In this document: in pieces, positions 9,031-18,913 of the stretch
How positions within the stretch are numbered: position 1 is the first letter of the stretch
How the letters are laid out: each line of letters starts with the position of its first letter
DNA from: an uncultured Rickettsiella sp.
GTDB taxonomy: Bacteria; Pseudomonadota; Gammaproteobacteria; Diplorickettsiales; Diplorickettsiaceae
Assembly (NCBI GenBank): GCA_947058615.1
Contig: CAMSHF010000005.1
Span: 1 to 64,000, forward strand
Length of the DNA stretch: 64,000 bases
Direction: 5' to 3'
Made by a program: the position numbers and the translations under genes
Notes under the pieces: model-generated
What the model was told of the DNA's origin: nothing
Database searches by the model: none
Seen by the model: only the letters and a program-made list of their open reading frames with translations

Positions 9031-10119
9031 TTAATTAAAAGCTTTTTTTCCTTTTCGGATAAAAGGAGGTTTAATGATACGTACTTGGTAATGTTTGCTG
9101 CCCATGATTACATGACAGGAGTTCTCATCGTGTCTGTAAGGAATCCTAGCAAAAGCAATTGAACAGCCTAAAGAGGGGGAATAGCTTCCGCTAGTTATTT
9201 CTCCTTCGCCTTTAGGAGTAATAACTTTTTGATGGTTACGCAAAATACGACCTTTCTCTTCCAGTACTAAACCGACGAGTTTGCGCGTTGGATTTTTTTT
9301 CAATTTAATGAGTGCTTGACGACCGATAAAATCTCGATCGATAGGATCCCAAGCAATCGTCCACGCCAGATTAGACTCTAAAGGAGTCGTAGTGGCATCC
9401 ATATCCGAGCCATGTAAATTTAATCCAGCTTCTAGACGTAAGGTATCTCGAGCACCCAATCCACAAGGTTTGCTACCACATTTAATTAAGCGTTGCCAAA
9501 ATATTTCAGCTTCTTGATTAGGTAGGATAATTTCTAGCCCGTCTTCGCCAGTGTAACCCGTTCTAGCGATAAAGCAATTATCTTGTTCGATGCAATGAAA
9601 GGGTTTTAAATCTTTAATCAGCGATTGTTGATCCTCATTGAAGGCTTTGCCTGCTTTTATTAGGGCATGAGGACCTTGGATGGCAATGATGGCAAGATCA
9701 GTACGTTCTAGGATGGTAATTGTTGAAAAATTTTGAGCTTGTTTTTTCATCCAGTCGAGATCAGATTGTCGGTTTCCGGCATTGATGACGATTCGATAAA
9801 GTTGTTTGGAAAGTTGATAAACGATTAAATCATCTAAAATGCCGCCGTCATCATTTAACATGCAGGTATAAAGGGCTTTTCCTGGATTGAGTCGTTGAGG
9901 ATTATTCGCCAATAAAAAACTGAGATAATCGACGGCATTTTTTCCAAAAATATCGACGACTAACATGTGTGAGACGTCAAATAAACCACTGTCTTGTCTG
10001 ACGACATGATGCTCTTGTATCTGTGATCCATAATGCAGAGGCATCTGCCAACCTGCAAAATTAACGAGTATCGCTCCATTTTTTTTATGTTGTCCGTGAA
10101 GAACGGTTTTATTTTCCAT
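9031..10119 (-). CDS. gcvT: Aminomethyltransferase (glycine cleavage T protein)
   Basis: A 362-residue tetrahydrofolate-dependent enzyme that releases ammonia and makes 5,10-methylene-THF from aminomethyl-lipoyl-GcvH. Visible motifs are FAGWQMPLHYGSQIQEHHVV near the N-terminus, LFDVSHM, the central folate-binding region (RTGYTGEDGLEI), GLGARDTLRLEAGLNLHG and the C-terminal barrel. It is the first gene of the gcv operon, with a probable promoter about 80 bases upstream. No glycine riboswitch consensus was found in the leader. Confidence 0.96.
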   Translation of the reverse strand: MENKTVLHGQHKKNGAILVNFAGWQMPLHYGSQIQEHHVVRQDSGLFDVSHMLVVDIFGKNAVDYLSFLLANNPQRLNPGKALYTCMLNDDGGILDDLIVYQLSKQLYRIVINAGNRQSDLDWMKKQAQNFSTITILERTDLAIIAIQGPHALIKAGKAFNEDQQSLIKDLKPFHCIEQDNCFIARTGYTGEDGLEIILPNQEAEIFWQRLIKCGSKPCGLGARDTLRLEAGLNLHGSDMDATTTPLESNLAWTIAWDPIDRDFIGRQALIKLKKNPTRKLVGLVLEEKGRILRNHQKVITPKGEGEITSGSYSPSLGCSIAFARIPYRHDENSCHVIMGSKHYQVRIIKPPFIRKGKKAFN

Positions 10120-10197
10120 TGATATGCCACTTGTAAGTTTTCAATGTCTAATTATAACTTGTGACTCATAAATTACTATAGCTTGAAAAGGGCCTTT

Positions 10198-10226
10198 ATT
10201 ATACCAAATAAGGATTTCATAAATAA
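10198..10226 (-). promoter_or_regulatory. Probable promoter of the gcv operon
   Basis: The minus strand has a perfect -10 TATAAT at 10198-10203. The hexamer 17 bases upstream (10221-10226, TTATTT) is a poor -35. The position, about 80 bases before gcvT in the 204-bp gap after parB, is reasonable. Confidence 0.4.
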
Positions 10227-10323
10227 AATGAAGCAGTAAACTTAGAAAGACTCTAAATCTTATCCAGAGTAAACCAAGAAAACAGATATGAGCCGATCCC
10301 CGTCACAGGGTGGCCGAAAAAAG

Positions 10324-11184
10324 TTAATTTATATGCGACAGAATGCCATCGAGTTCTTCTAAGCTGTTATAATGAATGATGAGTTGACCTTTTCCTTTTC
10401 CCTTTTGCTTAAAATGGATTTTGGCACCTAATGTTTCAGAGAGTTTACATTCAAGTTGTTTTACATCAGCATCTATTTCGAGGGGATCTATTTTAGGATG
10501 ATGAGTCCAGCCATTTTTTACTAAACGTTCTGTTTCACGAACAGATAGTTTATTTTTTATAATTTTTTCAGCCGCTTGCGTTTGTAGATGATTGGGTAGA
10601 CTTAATAAAGCCCTGGCATGGCCCATTTCGAGTTGACCTTGTTGTAGAAAAAGTTTTACTTGCGGTACCAAACTTAATAAACGTAGCAAATTGGTAATGG
10701 TGACACGTGATCGACCTAATGTTGTGCCAATTTCTTGATGTGTTAATTTAAATTCATTAATAAGCCGTTGTATCCCTTCTGCTTCTTCCAATGGGTTCAA
10801 GTTTTGGCGTTGAATATTTTCGATTAAAGAGAGAGCGAGTGCTGTTTCGTCGGATATATCTTTAATTAATACCGGCACTTCATTAAGATTAGCTAACTGA
10901 GCTGCACGCCAGCGACGTTCGCCGGCAATGATTTCATATTGATTTTCTGTAATGAGACGTATAACGATAGGATTAATGATACCTTGCGTGCGAATAGAGT
11001 TCGCTAAATCTTCTAAAGCTTCTTTTGCAAATTCTTTTCTAGGTTGGTAACGACCGGCTTGTAGGTATTCAATGGGTAAATGACGTAATTCTTCTTTATG
11101 AGGATGCGTTGTTTGTACTAAGTCCTCAAAGGGTTGGCCACTGAGTAGCATGTCAAGATTTCGACCTAAACGCGATTTTTTCAT
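10324..11184 (-). CDS. parB: Chromosome-partitioning protein ParB
   Basis: A 286-residue CTP-dependent DNA clamp that loads at parS and stimulates ParA. The N-terminus has the ParA-activating basic start (MKKSRLGRNLDMLLSG). The ParB/Srx nuclease-like domain carries GRYQPRKEF and the GERRWRAAQLA arginine patch near residues 95-105. The helix-turn-helix (LTHQEIGTTLGRSRVTITNLLRL) follows. The C-terminus dimerises. Its start overlaps the parA stop by 4 bases (ATGA), so the two are co-translated. Confidence 0.96.
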   Translation of the reverse strand: MKKSRLGRNLDMLLSGQPFEDLVQTTHPHKEELRHLPIEYLQAGRYQPRKEFAKEALEDLANSIRTQGIINPIVIRLITENQYEIIAGERRWRAAQLANLNEVPVLIKDISDETALALSLIENIQRQNLNPLEEAEGIQRLINEFKLTHQEIGTTLGRSRVTITNLLRLLSLVPQVKLFLQQGQLEMGHARALLSLPNHLQTQAAEKIIKNKLSVRETERLVKNGWTHHPKIDPLEIDADVKQLECKLSETLGAKIHFKQKGKGKGQLIIHYNSLEELDGILSHIN

Positions 11185-12044
11185 GATAACGCCTGTTCAA
11201 CAGATGAGGATTTTTCATAATTCGAACGCTTCTTTAAAAAGATATTCGAAGGTATATCACTGGGTGATCCTACCGATGGGATAGGGCAGTCATCCCGTGT
11301 TAAGATTTCTTTTGCTAAATTTAAATAGGCTTGACTCCCATTGGATTGGGGGTCATACAATAAAGCAGGTTGTCCGTGACTCGGTGCTTCAGCGAGTCGA
11401 ATATTCCGCGGTATCACTGTATTGTATAGCTTATCTTTAAAATGAGTGAGTAGTTCTTCTGAAACCTGTTTGGCTAGACTATTTCGGCTATCAAATAACG
11501 TACGAAGTATGCCATGTATTTGTAAATGTGGATTAGCTGTAGCACGTAAACTTTGTAGTGTGTTCATTAGATTACTTAAGCCTTCTAAGGCAAAATATTC
11601 ACATTGCACAGGAATGATGACGAATTGAGCTGCTACTAATGCATTCACAGTCAATATATTTAAAGAGGGAGGACAATCGAGCAGAATATAATCATAAGTA
11701 TCTGATAACTCGCTTAGCTTTTTTTTGAGTGTATATTCACGCTGTTCAATTTTTAATAATTGAACTTCAGTCTGAGTTAGATCTCCCGAGCCGGGGACCA
11801 ATGTGTAATTGGCTGGAGTTACAATGAGGCTCTGCGCTATAGGTACTTCATTTAAAAGTACTTGCGCGATATGAGGATGGAGATCTTTTTGTAAAAGACT
11901 GCCAGTTGTTGCATTAGCTTGAGGGTCGAGGTCAATTAACAATGTTTTTTGTTCTAACAAGGCCATCGATGCCGCCAGATTAATACAAGTGGTGGTTTTT
12001 CCGACCCCCCCTTTTTGATTTACGATAGCGATAATTTTGCCCAT
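11181..12044 (-). CDS. parA: Chromosome-partitioning ATPase ParA (Soj)
   Basis: A 287-residue deviant Walker-A ATPase. KGGVGKTTTCINLA at residues 11-24 is the signature-lysine P-loop. DLDPQANATTG and DYILLDCPPSLNILT are the A'/B motifs. It drives origin segregation through ParB-stimulated ATP hydrolysis. About 35 residues after the conserved fold are a hydrophilic, probably disordered tail. No rsmG/mnmG neighbours are present, so the usual near-origin arrangement is not seen. Confidence 0.96.
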   Translation of the reverse strand: MGKIIAIVNQKGGVGKTTTCINLAASMALLEQKTLLIDLDPQANATTGSLLQKDLHPHIAQVLLNEVPIAQSLIVTPANYTLVPGSGDLTQTEVQLLKIEQREYTLKKKLSELSDTYDYILLDCPPSLNILTVNALVAAQFVIIPVQCEYFALEGLSNLMNTLQSLRATANPHLQIHGILRTLFDSRNSLAKQVSEELLTHFKDKLYNTVIPRNIRLAEAPSHGQPALLYDPQSNGSQAYLNLAKEILTRDDCPIPSVGSPSDIPSNIFLKKRSNYEKSSSVEQALS

Positions 12045-12096
12045 AATACCTCATAATCTATCTTGACAGGTTTGGTATAGTGTACTCTTCGTACTT

Positions 12097-12138
12097 GAAT
12101 TTTTGGCCGCGTTGCCGTAAGGCAACTGTCAAAAATCC
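12097..12138. repeat. Two-part palindromic hairpin between parA and the metal ABC operon
   Basis: GTTGCC (12111-12116), a GTAA loop and GGCAAC (12121-12126) form the inner stem. Outer arms GAATTTTTG (12097-12105) and CAAAAATCC (12130-12138) pair at eight of nine positions. It lies 53 bases before the parA start. Because both flanking genes point outward, a simple terminator role is unexpected; a 5'-leader structure or protein-binding palindrome is possible. Confidence 0.5.
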
Positions 12139-12146
12139 AATTGTTG

Positions 12147-12159
12147 AGTATAGTATAAC
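12147..12159. promoter_or_regulatory. Zur-like operator candidate upstream of the metal ABC operon
   Basis: The minus-strand reading GTTATACTATACT matches 11 of 13 positions of the gammaproteobacterial Zur core GTTATANTATAAC as I remember it. It sits about 110 bases upstream of the substrate-binding gene, a sensible place for a zinc operator. A Mn-type ligand pattern in the transported protein argues against a pure zinc system. Confidence 0.35.
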
Positions 12160-12271
12160 GGCTTAGTACAAGCTTTTGTGACACCATTGTGATCGAATGC
12201 AAATTCGAATGAATAAGAGGAGCTGACTCTCTATCCATGCGAGGATCTTTCGTTCAATAAAAGGGTTTTTC

Positions 12272-13141
12272 ATGTTGAAATTTTTTCAAGTCTTAGTCTC
12301 TTTAGTGGCAATCGGTTTTGTAACATCTAGTATAGCAAAACCTATTCAGATTATCGCTGCTGAGAATTTTTATGGCTCAGTTGCAGAGCAAATCGGTGGT
12401 CATTATGTCCAAGTGACCAGTATTCTTAATCAACCCGACCAAGATCCACATTTATTTAATTTAACACCCCGTGTCGCTAAGGTTTTAGAACGAGGAAACC
12501 TGATTATCTATAATGGTTTGGGTTATGATGCTTGGATACAAAACTTGTTGAGTGTGGGTTCGAATACAACAAGAACGCTTATTTGTGTCGCCGATTTAAT
12601 ACATAAAAAGGAAGGTGATAATCCCCATATTTGGTATGATCCGGATACCATGCCTATCTTAGCTAAGGTGTTAAGCAATTTTCTAATCAAAACTGATGCT
12701 AAACACCGCAAGGAATATCAAGCGAATTATCAACGGTTTATTGCACAGCAGCAAAATTTACGACAACTTATAGAACGAATTAAAGCTCAGCATAAAGGTA
12801 TTTCAGTGATTGCGACAGAGCCCGTGTTTGGATATATGGCACGGGCTTTAGATTTTCGTATGAAAGGTACCCCTTTTCAATATAGCATGATGAATAGTGT
12901 AGATCCAAGTCCTAAACAGGTACAAGACTTTGAACATGATTTACAACAACACCAAGTTAAACTTGTATTTTATAATCTACAGGTGAGCAGCCCTTTAGTC
13001 TTGCATTTATTACAACAGGCCAGATTATTTGGAATTCCTATCTTAGGTGTTACAGAAACTCAGCCTATGCGGACTACTTATTATCAGTGGATGCAAGGTC
13101 AGTTAAAACAAGTGGAGCAAGCTTTAGATGAACGCCATTGA
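12272..13141 (+). CDS. Zn/Mn ABC transporter periplasmic binding protein (cluster A-I, ZnuA/SitA family)
   Basis: A 289-residue secreted solute-binding protein. A signal peptide occupies about residues 1-22 (LVSLVAIGFVTSSIAKP). Metal ligands appear as His60 (DPHLFNLTPR), His119 (NPHIWYDP) and Glu183 (ATEPVFGYMA). Glu in the third place is typical of Mn/Fe-type members (PsaA, SitA), whereas ZnuA normally has His there. The His/Asp-rich loop of zinc-specific ZnuA is also missing, so manganese is at least as likely as zinc. It is the first gene of a three-gene importer and overlaps the ATPase gene by 14 bases. Confidence 0.85.
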   Translation: MLKFFQVLVSLVAIGFVTSSIAKPIQIIAAENFYGSVAEQIGGHYVQVTSILNQPDQDPHLFNLTPRVAKVLERGNLIIYNGLGYDAWIQNLLSVGSNTTRTLICVADLIHKKEGDNPHIWYDPDTMPILAKVLSNFLIKTDAKHRKEYQANYQRFIAQQQNLRQLIERIKAQHKGISVIATEPVFGYMARALDFRMKGTPFQYSMMNSVDPSPKQVQDFEHDLQQHQVKLVFYNLQVSSPLVLHLLQQARLFGIPILGVTETQPMRTTYYQWMQGQLKQVEQALDERH

Positions 13142-13940
13142 ATTTAAGGAGCTTAGTCTTGCCTTTGGGCACCGTTATATTTTTCAAAACTTTACAGCAC
13201 GTATCAAACCAGGAGAGTTTATTGCCATTTTAGGCGCGAATGGCGCTGGGAAAAGTAGCTTGTTACGTTCTATTTTAGGCTTAATTCCGGCAGCCCAAGG
13301 CGCTATTTCAGTATTTGGACGAGCGGTACATAAAGGAGCTAAGTTTATTGGTTATATGCCGCAAACGCGACAAAATGTTAGCAATAGCTTGAGTGCTTAT
13401 GCTTGGTTAGGTGCCAATATAAATGGTTACCAATGGGGCTTACCTTTTTTAAGTGCAAAACAAACTAAAGAATTACAACGTGTTATTCAAATGGTCAATG
13501 CGGAAAAAATAATCAACCAACCTTACAATCTTTTATCCGGAGGTGAACGCCAACGCTTATTATTGGCGCAAGCATTGTTGAATAAACCGAAGATCTTATT
13601 GCTCGATGAACCGCTGATGAATTTAGATCCTTATTTTCAAGCGACGTTGGTGAGCTTAATTGATACTATCCGTTTGCAATATGGTATTACCATATTGTTT
13701 ACTTCACATGATATTAATCCATTAATAAGCAACGTCGATAGAGTACTCTATTTAGCAAAAGGTAAAGCCGCGATGGGTTTAGTTAATGACATTATCAATA
13801 GTAAAAAATTGAGTGAACTCTACGGTATGGATATACAGGTTATTCAACATGAACAGCAACTTTTTGTAATCAATAAAGAATTAGGATTCCATCATCATGT
13901 CAACCATTGTCGACCCGATCTCGATCATTTCTCTGTTTGA
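13128..13940 (+). CDS. Metal ABC transporter ATP-binding protein (ZnuC/SitB family)
   Basis: A 270-residue ABC ATPase with Walker A GANGAGKSS near residue 37, Q-loop YMPQTRQN, signature LSGGERQRLLLAQALL, Walker B KILLLDEPLMNLD and switch His in FTSHDIN. It powers uptake through the neighbouring permease. The start overlaps the end of the binding-protein gene, and its own end overlaps the permease start by 44 bases, indicating translational coupling. Confidence 0.92.
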   Translation: MNAIEFKELSLAFGHRYIFQNFTARIKPGEFIAILGANGAGKSSLLRSILGLIPAAQGAISVFGRAVHKGAKFIGYMPQTRQNVSNSLSAYAWLGANINGYQWGLPFLSAKQTKELQRVIQMVNAEKIINQPYNLLSGGERQRLLLAQALLNKPKILLLDEPLMNLDPYFQATLVSLIDTIRLQYGITILFTSHDINPLISNVDRVLYLAKGKAAMGLVNDIINSKKLSELYGMDIQVIQHEQQLFVINKELGFHHHVNHCRPDLDHFSV

Positions 13941-14724
13941 ATATTATTTTCTACGCAATGCCTTGATTGCGGGTACGATTGCGGCCATATTGGCAGGTTT
14001 TGTCGGATATTTTATGATTATTCGACGATTGGCGTTTGCCGGTCATGCACTTGGACATATTGGTTTTGCAGGTGCTACGGGTGCGGGTTTAGTTGGCTTA
14101 GCACCGGTTACTGGACAATTACTTTTGACGTTATTTGCAGGAATCGGAATGGGTAGCTTGGGTCATCGAGTAAGTAAAAGTGATATTGCTATTGGTATTG
14201 TTTTGGCATTGGCCTTAGGATTAGGGGTTTTATTTTTACATCTTTACACCCGTTATGCTGCGCAAGCAATGACAATACTCTTTGGAAATCTTTTAGGTGT
14301 TTCAGCGCATTTAATAAGGATAATGTTAATCTATTCTGTTTTCAGCTTACTAGGCTTAAGTATCATTGCAAGACCATTATTATTTGCTAGCTTAGAACCG
14401 GAGTTAGCCGAAGCAAAAGGGGTTTCGTTACCACTAATTTCTATTTTATTTATGATTATTGTGGCGGTTGCAGTAACTGAAGTCAGTCAAGTGGTGGGTG
14501 TGCTCTTAGTGTTTACTTTATTGATAGGGCCTGCTGCAGCTGCTTTAAATTGGACTCAGCGGATTGTCAGTGGTTTGTGTTTAACCGTCGTGTTGGGTGT
14601 TTTAATCGTATGGTTAGGGATTATTTTATCATTTATCACAGATTGGCCTATTCCGTTTTGGATTAGTGCTTTAACTGCGGCTAATTATTTTTTAAGTTAT
14701 ATAGCCAAAGCAAAACATTTTTAG
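13897..14724 (+). CDS. Metal ABC transporter permease (ZnuB/SitC family)
   Basis: A 275-residue ABC-3 family permease with about eight hydrophobic segments. The first cytoplasmic turn has FMIIRRLAFAGHALGHIGFAGATGAG, broken here only by family-variable positions. EVSQVVGVLLVFTLLIGPAAAA is a late conserved helix. It forms the inner-membrane channel for the binding protein and ATPase encoded just upstream. It is the last gene of the operon; the 163 bases that follow, before nrdB, hold no gene. Confidence 0.9.
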   Translation: MSTIVDPISIISLFEYYFLRNALIAGTIAAILAGFVGYFMIIRRLAFAGHALGHIGFAGATGAGLVGLAPVTGQLLLTLFAGIGMGSLGHRVSKSDIAIGIVLALALGLGVLFLHLYTRYAAQAMTILFGNLLGVSAHLIRIMLIYSVFSLLGLSIIARPLLFASLEPELAEAKGVSLPLISILFMIIVAVAVTEVSQVVGVLLVFTLLIGPAAAALNWTQRIVSGLCLTVVLGVLIVWLGIILSFITDWPIPFWISALTAANYFLSYIAKAKHF

Positions 14725-14887
14725 CTTTGACGTGTTTGGATTTATTTTAGTAGGGTTAATCAACCTAAATTTGCTCTGACAGGAAAACAATGTAAAATTT
14801 AGCATCCCACCTAATTTATTTCATAGTTAATTTATGGATTAGTTACCGCATCCCCGTTCAGGCGCGAGGATTTTTGTGAACTGTGTA

Positions 14888-15976
14888 TTAATCATCCCAA
14901 TTTAAACTTCCACCCGTTTGATATTCGGTTACGCGTGTTTCAAAAAAGTTTTTTTCCTTTTTTAAATCAATGATTTCACTCATCCAGGGTAAAGGGTTGC
15001 TGACGCCAGGATATTGTTCAGCTAAACCAATTTGCATGAGACGTCGATTCCCAATGAAGCGTAAGTAATCCCACATCATGTTTGCATTTAATCCAAGAAT
15101 ACCACGTGGCATGGTATCTAAAGCGTATTGATATTCTAGATCGACACCTTCTTTTATGAGCTCAATGATGTAATGTTTAAATTCCGGTGTCCATAAATGA
15201 GGGTTTTCTAATTTAATTTGGTTAATCACATCGATACCAAAATTTAAATGCATCGATTCGTCACGTAAAATATATTGAAATTGTTCAGCGGTTCCAGTCA
15301 TTTTATTGCGTCGACCCATACTTAGAATCTGTGAAAAACCAACATAAAAGAATATGCCTTCGAACACTACATAAAAAGCGATTAAATCACGTAATAAGCG
15401 TTGATCGTTTTCGGGAGTACCGGTACGAAAATTAGGATCCGCTAAACTTTGTGTAAAAGGAAGCGCCCATTCTGCTTTTTTGGCCACAGTAGGTAATTCG
15501 CGATACATATTAAAAAGACGTGCTTCATCCATACCTAGACTTTCGATAACATATTGATAGGCATGAGTATGTAACGCTTCTTCAAAGGCTTGTCTAAGTA
15601 AATATTGTCGACATTCTGGATTCGTAATATGGCGATAGACCGCTAAGACAAGATTATTTGCAACGAGAGAGTCCGCTGTTGAGAAGAAACCTAAACTACG
15701 CTCGACGATCAAACGTTCATCCTCGCTTAATCCCTTGGAGTCACGCCATAATGCGATGTCTGCCGACATGTTTATTTCTTGAGGCATCCAATGATTAGCA
15801 CAGGCGGCTAAATATTTTTCCCAGGCCCACTTATATTTAAAAGGGACGAGTTGATTGAGATCAGCGCGACAGTTGATGATTTTTTTGTCATCAACTTGTA
15901 CGCGTGCTGCGCCTATCTCAAGCGTTTCTAAACCGGTAAAGCCACCCGTTGTTGATGCAGTTTTCATATTCATCAT
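14888..15976 (-). CDS. nrdB: Ribonucleoside-diphosphate reductase class Ia, beta subunit
   Basis: A 362-residue diiron protein that generates the tyrosyl radical used by NrdA. The second-helix motif EALHTHAY gives Glu133, His136 and the radical Tyr140 in the canonical E-x2-H-x3-Y spacing. A second Glu/His pair lies in the later helix ([11 protein letters not shown]). The C-terminal acidic tail is the usual docking peptide for NrdA. GAGAGGATAAA before ATG 15976 supports the start. It sits 41 bases downstream of nrdA as one operon. Confidence 0.96.
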   Translation of the reverse strand: MMNMKTASTTGGFTGLETLEIGAARVQVDDKKIINCRADLNQLVPFKYKWAWEKYLAACANHWMPQEINMSADIALWRDSKGLSEDERLIVERSLGFFSTADSLVANNLVLAVYRHITNPECRQYLLRQAFEEALHTHAYQYVIESLGMDEARLFNMYRELPTVAKKAEWALPFTQSLADPNFRTGTPENDQRLLRDLIAFYVVFEGIFFYVGFSQILSMGRRNKMTGTAEQFQYILRDESMHLNFGIDVINQIKLENPHLWTPEFKHYIIELIKEGVDLEYQYALDTMPRGILGLNANMMWDYLRFIGNRRLMQIGLAEQYPGVSNPLPWMSEIIDLKKEKNFFETRVTEYQTGGSLNWDD

Positions 15977-16017
15977 TTTATCCTCTCTAAGCGTAGTAAT
16001 TCTTTATGAAATTTAAT

Positions 16018-18864
16018 TTATTGACATGACTCACAGTCGGGGTCGAGTATCGAACAAGCGGGACTTGTATCTATTTGTACTGAATTTAAGTGACTTTTTT
16101 CTAACGTGGCTTTTTCAGTATGTGTAGCACCCATAGTCCGTAAATAGTAACTCGTTTTTAATCCTTTCAGCCAAATATTTTTATAAAGTTCATCTAATTT
16201 TTTACCAGAGGCTTGCGCCATATAAAGATTTAACGATTGACTTTGATCTATCCATTTTTGTCGACGCGATCCCGCTTCAACGAGCCAATGTGCAGGAATT
16301 TCAAAGGAAGTGGCATAGAGCTGTTTTAAGCTGTCAGGAACACGTTCAATCTTTTGTAAGCTCCCATCATAATATTTTAAATCATTCAGCATAACGGCAT
16401 CCCATAATCCGAGTAATTTCAAGTCTTTGACCAGATAGGGATTGATTACGGTAAATTCGCCCGACATGTTGGATTTTACAAAAAGGTTTTGATAGGTTGG
16501 TTCAATAGATTGTGAAACGCCACAAATATTAGAGATAGTGGCTGTGGGTGCAATGGCCATGCAATTTGAATTACGCATACCTTCTTGCATTACTTTTTTT
16601 CGCAATGGTTCCCAGTCTAAATGAGCCGTTTGATCTTGATCCAAGAATTGACCACGAGTTTTTTTTAATAGTGTAATTGAATCCAAGGGTAGAATTCCTT
16701 GGCTCCATAAGGATCCATTAAAGCTTTTATAGGGGCCTCTTTCTTTAGCCAAATCACTGGAAGCTTCTATGGCATAATAACTGATCAACTCCATGGAATG
16801 GTCAGCGAAAGCGATTGCGTCGTCTGAAGCATAAGGTATGCGTAGTTGATATAAGGCATCTTGAAAACCCATTAGACCGAGACCGATAGGACGGTGTTTT
16901 AAGTTAGAACGACGTGCTTGTGGTACAGTGTAATAATTAATATCAATGACATTATCTAACATGCGAATGGCTGTGCGAATGGTACGACGCAATTTTGTTT
17001 GATCGATTTTGCCAGATTCTGTGAGATGTTGAGGAAGATTTATACTTCCTAAGTTGCAAACCGCTATTTCATCGTTAGAGGTATTGAGTGTGATCTCAGT
17101 ACATAAATTGGAACTATGAATCGTTCCGACATGCTGTTGAGGTGAACGTAAATTACAAGGATCTTTAAACGTGATCCAAGGGTGTCCCGTTTCAAATAAT
17201 AAACTTAGCATTTTGCGCCATAGATGAGTTGCGGGAATCGTTTTAAAATTTTTGATTTCACCGCGCGCGGCTTTGGCTTCATAGGTTTGATATTTTTCTT
17301 CAAATGCTAAACCAAATACATCGTGTAAATCGGGTGTTTCATCGGGTGAGAATAAAGTCCAGTTTTCTCCTTGCATGAGCCGTTTCATAAATAAATCAGG
17401 TACCCAATTTGCCGTATTCATATCATGTGTACGACGTCGATCGTCACCCGTATTTTTACGTAATTCTAAAAATTCCTCGATATCTAAATGCCATGTTTCT
17501 AAGTACGCGCAAACAGCTCCTTTACGTTTACCCCCTTGATTAACAGCGACAGCGGAAGCATTAGCGACATTTAAAAAAGGTACAACACCCAATGATTTAC
17601 CATTAGTACCTTTTATTCGTGCGCCCATGGCCCGGACAGAGGTCCAATCATTGCCTAAACCGCCGGCAAATTTTGAAAGTAAGGCATTATCTTTTATGGC
17701 GCAGTAAATTTGATCGAGATCATCCGATACCGTTGTTAAGAAGCAACTGGAAAGTTGTGGGCGCAGCGTTCCAGAGTTAAATAACGTGGGTGTGGAAGCC
17801 ATATAGTCAAAAGATGAAAGTAAATGATAAAACTCAATCGCGCGTTCTTCTTTATTGACTTCTTGTTGTGCAAGGCCCATAGCCACTCGCATAAAGAAGG
17901 CTTGCGGCAATTCAAAACGGACATCATCGGCGTGTAAAAAATAGCGATCATATAAAGTTTGTAAGCTCAAATAAGTAAATTGTTGATCGCGTTCGGGGAG
18001 TAAAGCGTTACTTAATTTTTCTAAATTAAAGGTTTCTAGTTGTGGATCCAATAATTCTAAACGAATACCACGCTTAATGTAGTATTGAAAATAATCATGG
18101 TGATAGACGCCTGGATGATTACTGATGTGAGTGGCTATCGGTAATTCAAGAAAATTGAGCGCTTCTGTATATAGAGTGCGTAATAAGAAGCGTGCCGTCG
18201 CGTAAGTGTAGTTAGGATCCTGTTCAACGAGAGAACGTGCACTGATAATAAGTGCTTTATCAATTTCAGCAATAGGCATTCCATCGTAGAGATTACGTAA
18301 AGTTTCTTGTAGTATGAGTTCATTTTTTACTTCGTTTAGATTTTTACAGGTTTCCGTGATCAGCAGGCTTAGTTGTATGAGATCCAGTGGGCGTTGACTG
18401 CCATCCTCTAAGGTTATACGTAATTGAATTTCAGAAGATGATTTTGTTTCTGCACGCATTTTTCGCCGTTCTTCGCGATACAGTACGTAGGCACGTGCGA
18501 CTTGATGAGCTTCTACACGCATTAGAGCCAATTCAACCTGATCTTGTATGGTTTCAATTGGCAAGGTTCCGCCGTTAGGATGGCGTTGTTGAAGGATGTT
18601 TATCACTTGCTGTGCAAGCTGTGATACCCGTTCATGAATACGGTTTGATAGTGCCGCTTGTCCGCCCTCTACAGCAAGAAAAGCCTTAGTAATAGCAACC
18701 CTAATTTTACTGGGATCGAAATCAACAAGCTTTCCATTCCGTTTTATTACTTGTAGTGTGCAGATGGCTTTACTCTCTTGTTCTACTCCAGCTTTAGGTA
18801 GTAGAATCTCAGCGCTGTTCAGCAAAAGAGAAGAAGTCATTAGTTCGGATGAAAGTCCGCTCAT
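16018..18864 (-). CDS. nrdA: Ribonucleoside-diphosphate reductase class Ia, alpha subunit
   Basis: A 948-residue catalytic subunit reducing NDPs to dNDPs. An ATP-cone begins near residue 37 (QVIKRNGKLVDFDPSKI). A second cone-like segment follows at about 145-235, so this is a long, two-cone version like some pseudomonad NrdA proteins. The barrel shows SSCFLTT, NLCTEITLN and GLGLMGFQDALY. The C-terminal redox pair is in DPDCESCQ (residues 944 and 947). AAGGAG six bases before ATG 18864 fixes the start. Upstream lie tandem NrdR-like boxes, and nrdR itself is at 53069. Confidence 0.97.
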   Translation of the reverse strand: MSGLSSELMTSSLLLNSAEILLPKAGVEQESKAICTLQVIKRNGKLVDFDPSKIRVAITKAFLAVEGGQAALSNRIHERVSQLAQQVINILQQRHPNGGTLPIETIQDQVELALMRVEAHQVARAYVLYREERRKMRAETKSSSEIQLRITLEDGSQRPLDLIQLSLLITETCKNLNEVKNELILQETLRNLYDGMPIAEIDKALIISARSLVEQDPNYTYATARFLLRTLYTEALNFLELPIATHISNHPGVYHHDYFQYYIKRGIRLELLDPQLETFNLEKLSNALLPERDQQFTYLSLQTLYDRYFLHADDVRFELPQAFFMRVAMGLAQQEVNKEERAIEFYHLLSSFDYMASTPTLFNSGTLRPQLSSCFLTTVSDDLDQIYCAIKDNALLSKFAGGLGNDWTSVRAMGARIKGTNGKSLGVVPFLNVANASAVAVNQGGKRKGAVCAYLETWHLDIEEFLELRKNTGDDRRRTHDMNTANWVPDLFMKRLMQGENWTLFSPDETPDLHDVFGLAFEEKYQTYEAKAARGEIKNFKTIPATHLWRKMLSLLFETGHPWITFKDPCNLRSPQQHVGTIHSSNLCTEITLNTSNDEIAVCNLGSINLPQHLTESGKIDQTKLRRTIRTAIRMLDNVIDINYYTVPQARRSNLKHRPIGLGLMGFQDALYQLRIPYASDDAIAFADHSMELISYYAIEASSDLAKERGPYKSFNGSLWSQGILPLDSITLLKKTRGQFLDQDQTAHLDWEPLRKKVMQEGMRNSNCMAIAPTATISNICGVSQSIEPTYQNLFVKSNMSGEFTVINPYLVKDLKLLGLWDAVMLNDLKYYDGSLQKIERVPDSLKQLYATSFEIPAHWLVEAGSRRQKWIDQSQSLNLYMAQASGKKLDELYKNIWLKGLKTSYYLRTMGATHTEKATLEKSHLNSVQIDTSPACSILDPDCESCQ

Positions 18865-18913
18865 GGATGCTCCTTAAATGGTTGTGAGGAATTATGTCTA
18901 TGGAAATGATATA

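Noticed and set aside
10120-10323. Glycine riboswitch in front of gcvT
   Set aside because: The leader lacks the paired GGAGAG / CACCGAAGG / GACAGAGG-type conserved blocks; only a promoter-like -10 is visible.
10531-10546. TGTTTCACG half-site inside parB
   Set aside because: Only the left half of parS matches; the right half is unrelated.
12020-12238. 72-residue minus-strand frame upstream of parA
   Set aside because: It overlaps the parA start, the hairpin and the Zur-like site, has no ribosome site and no protein-like pattern.
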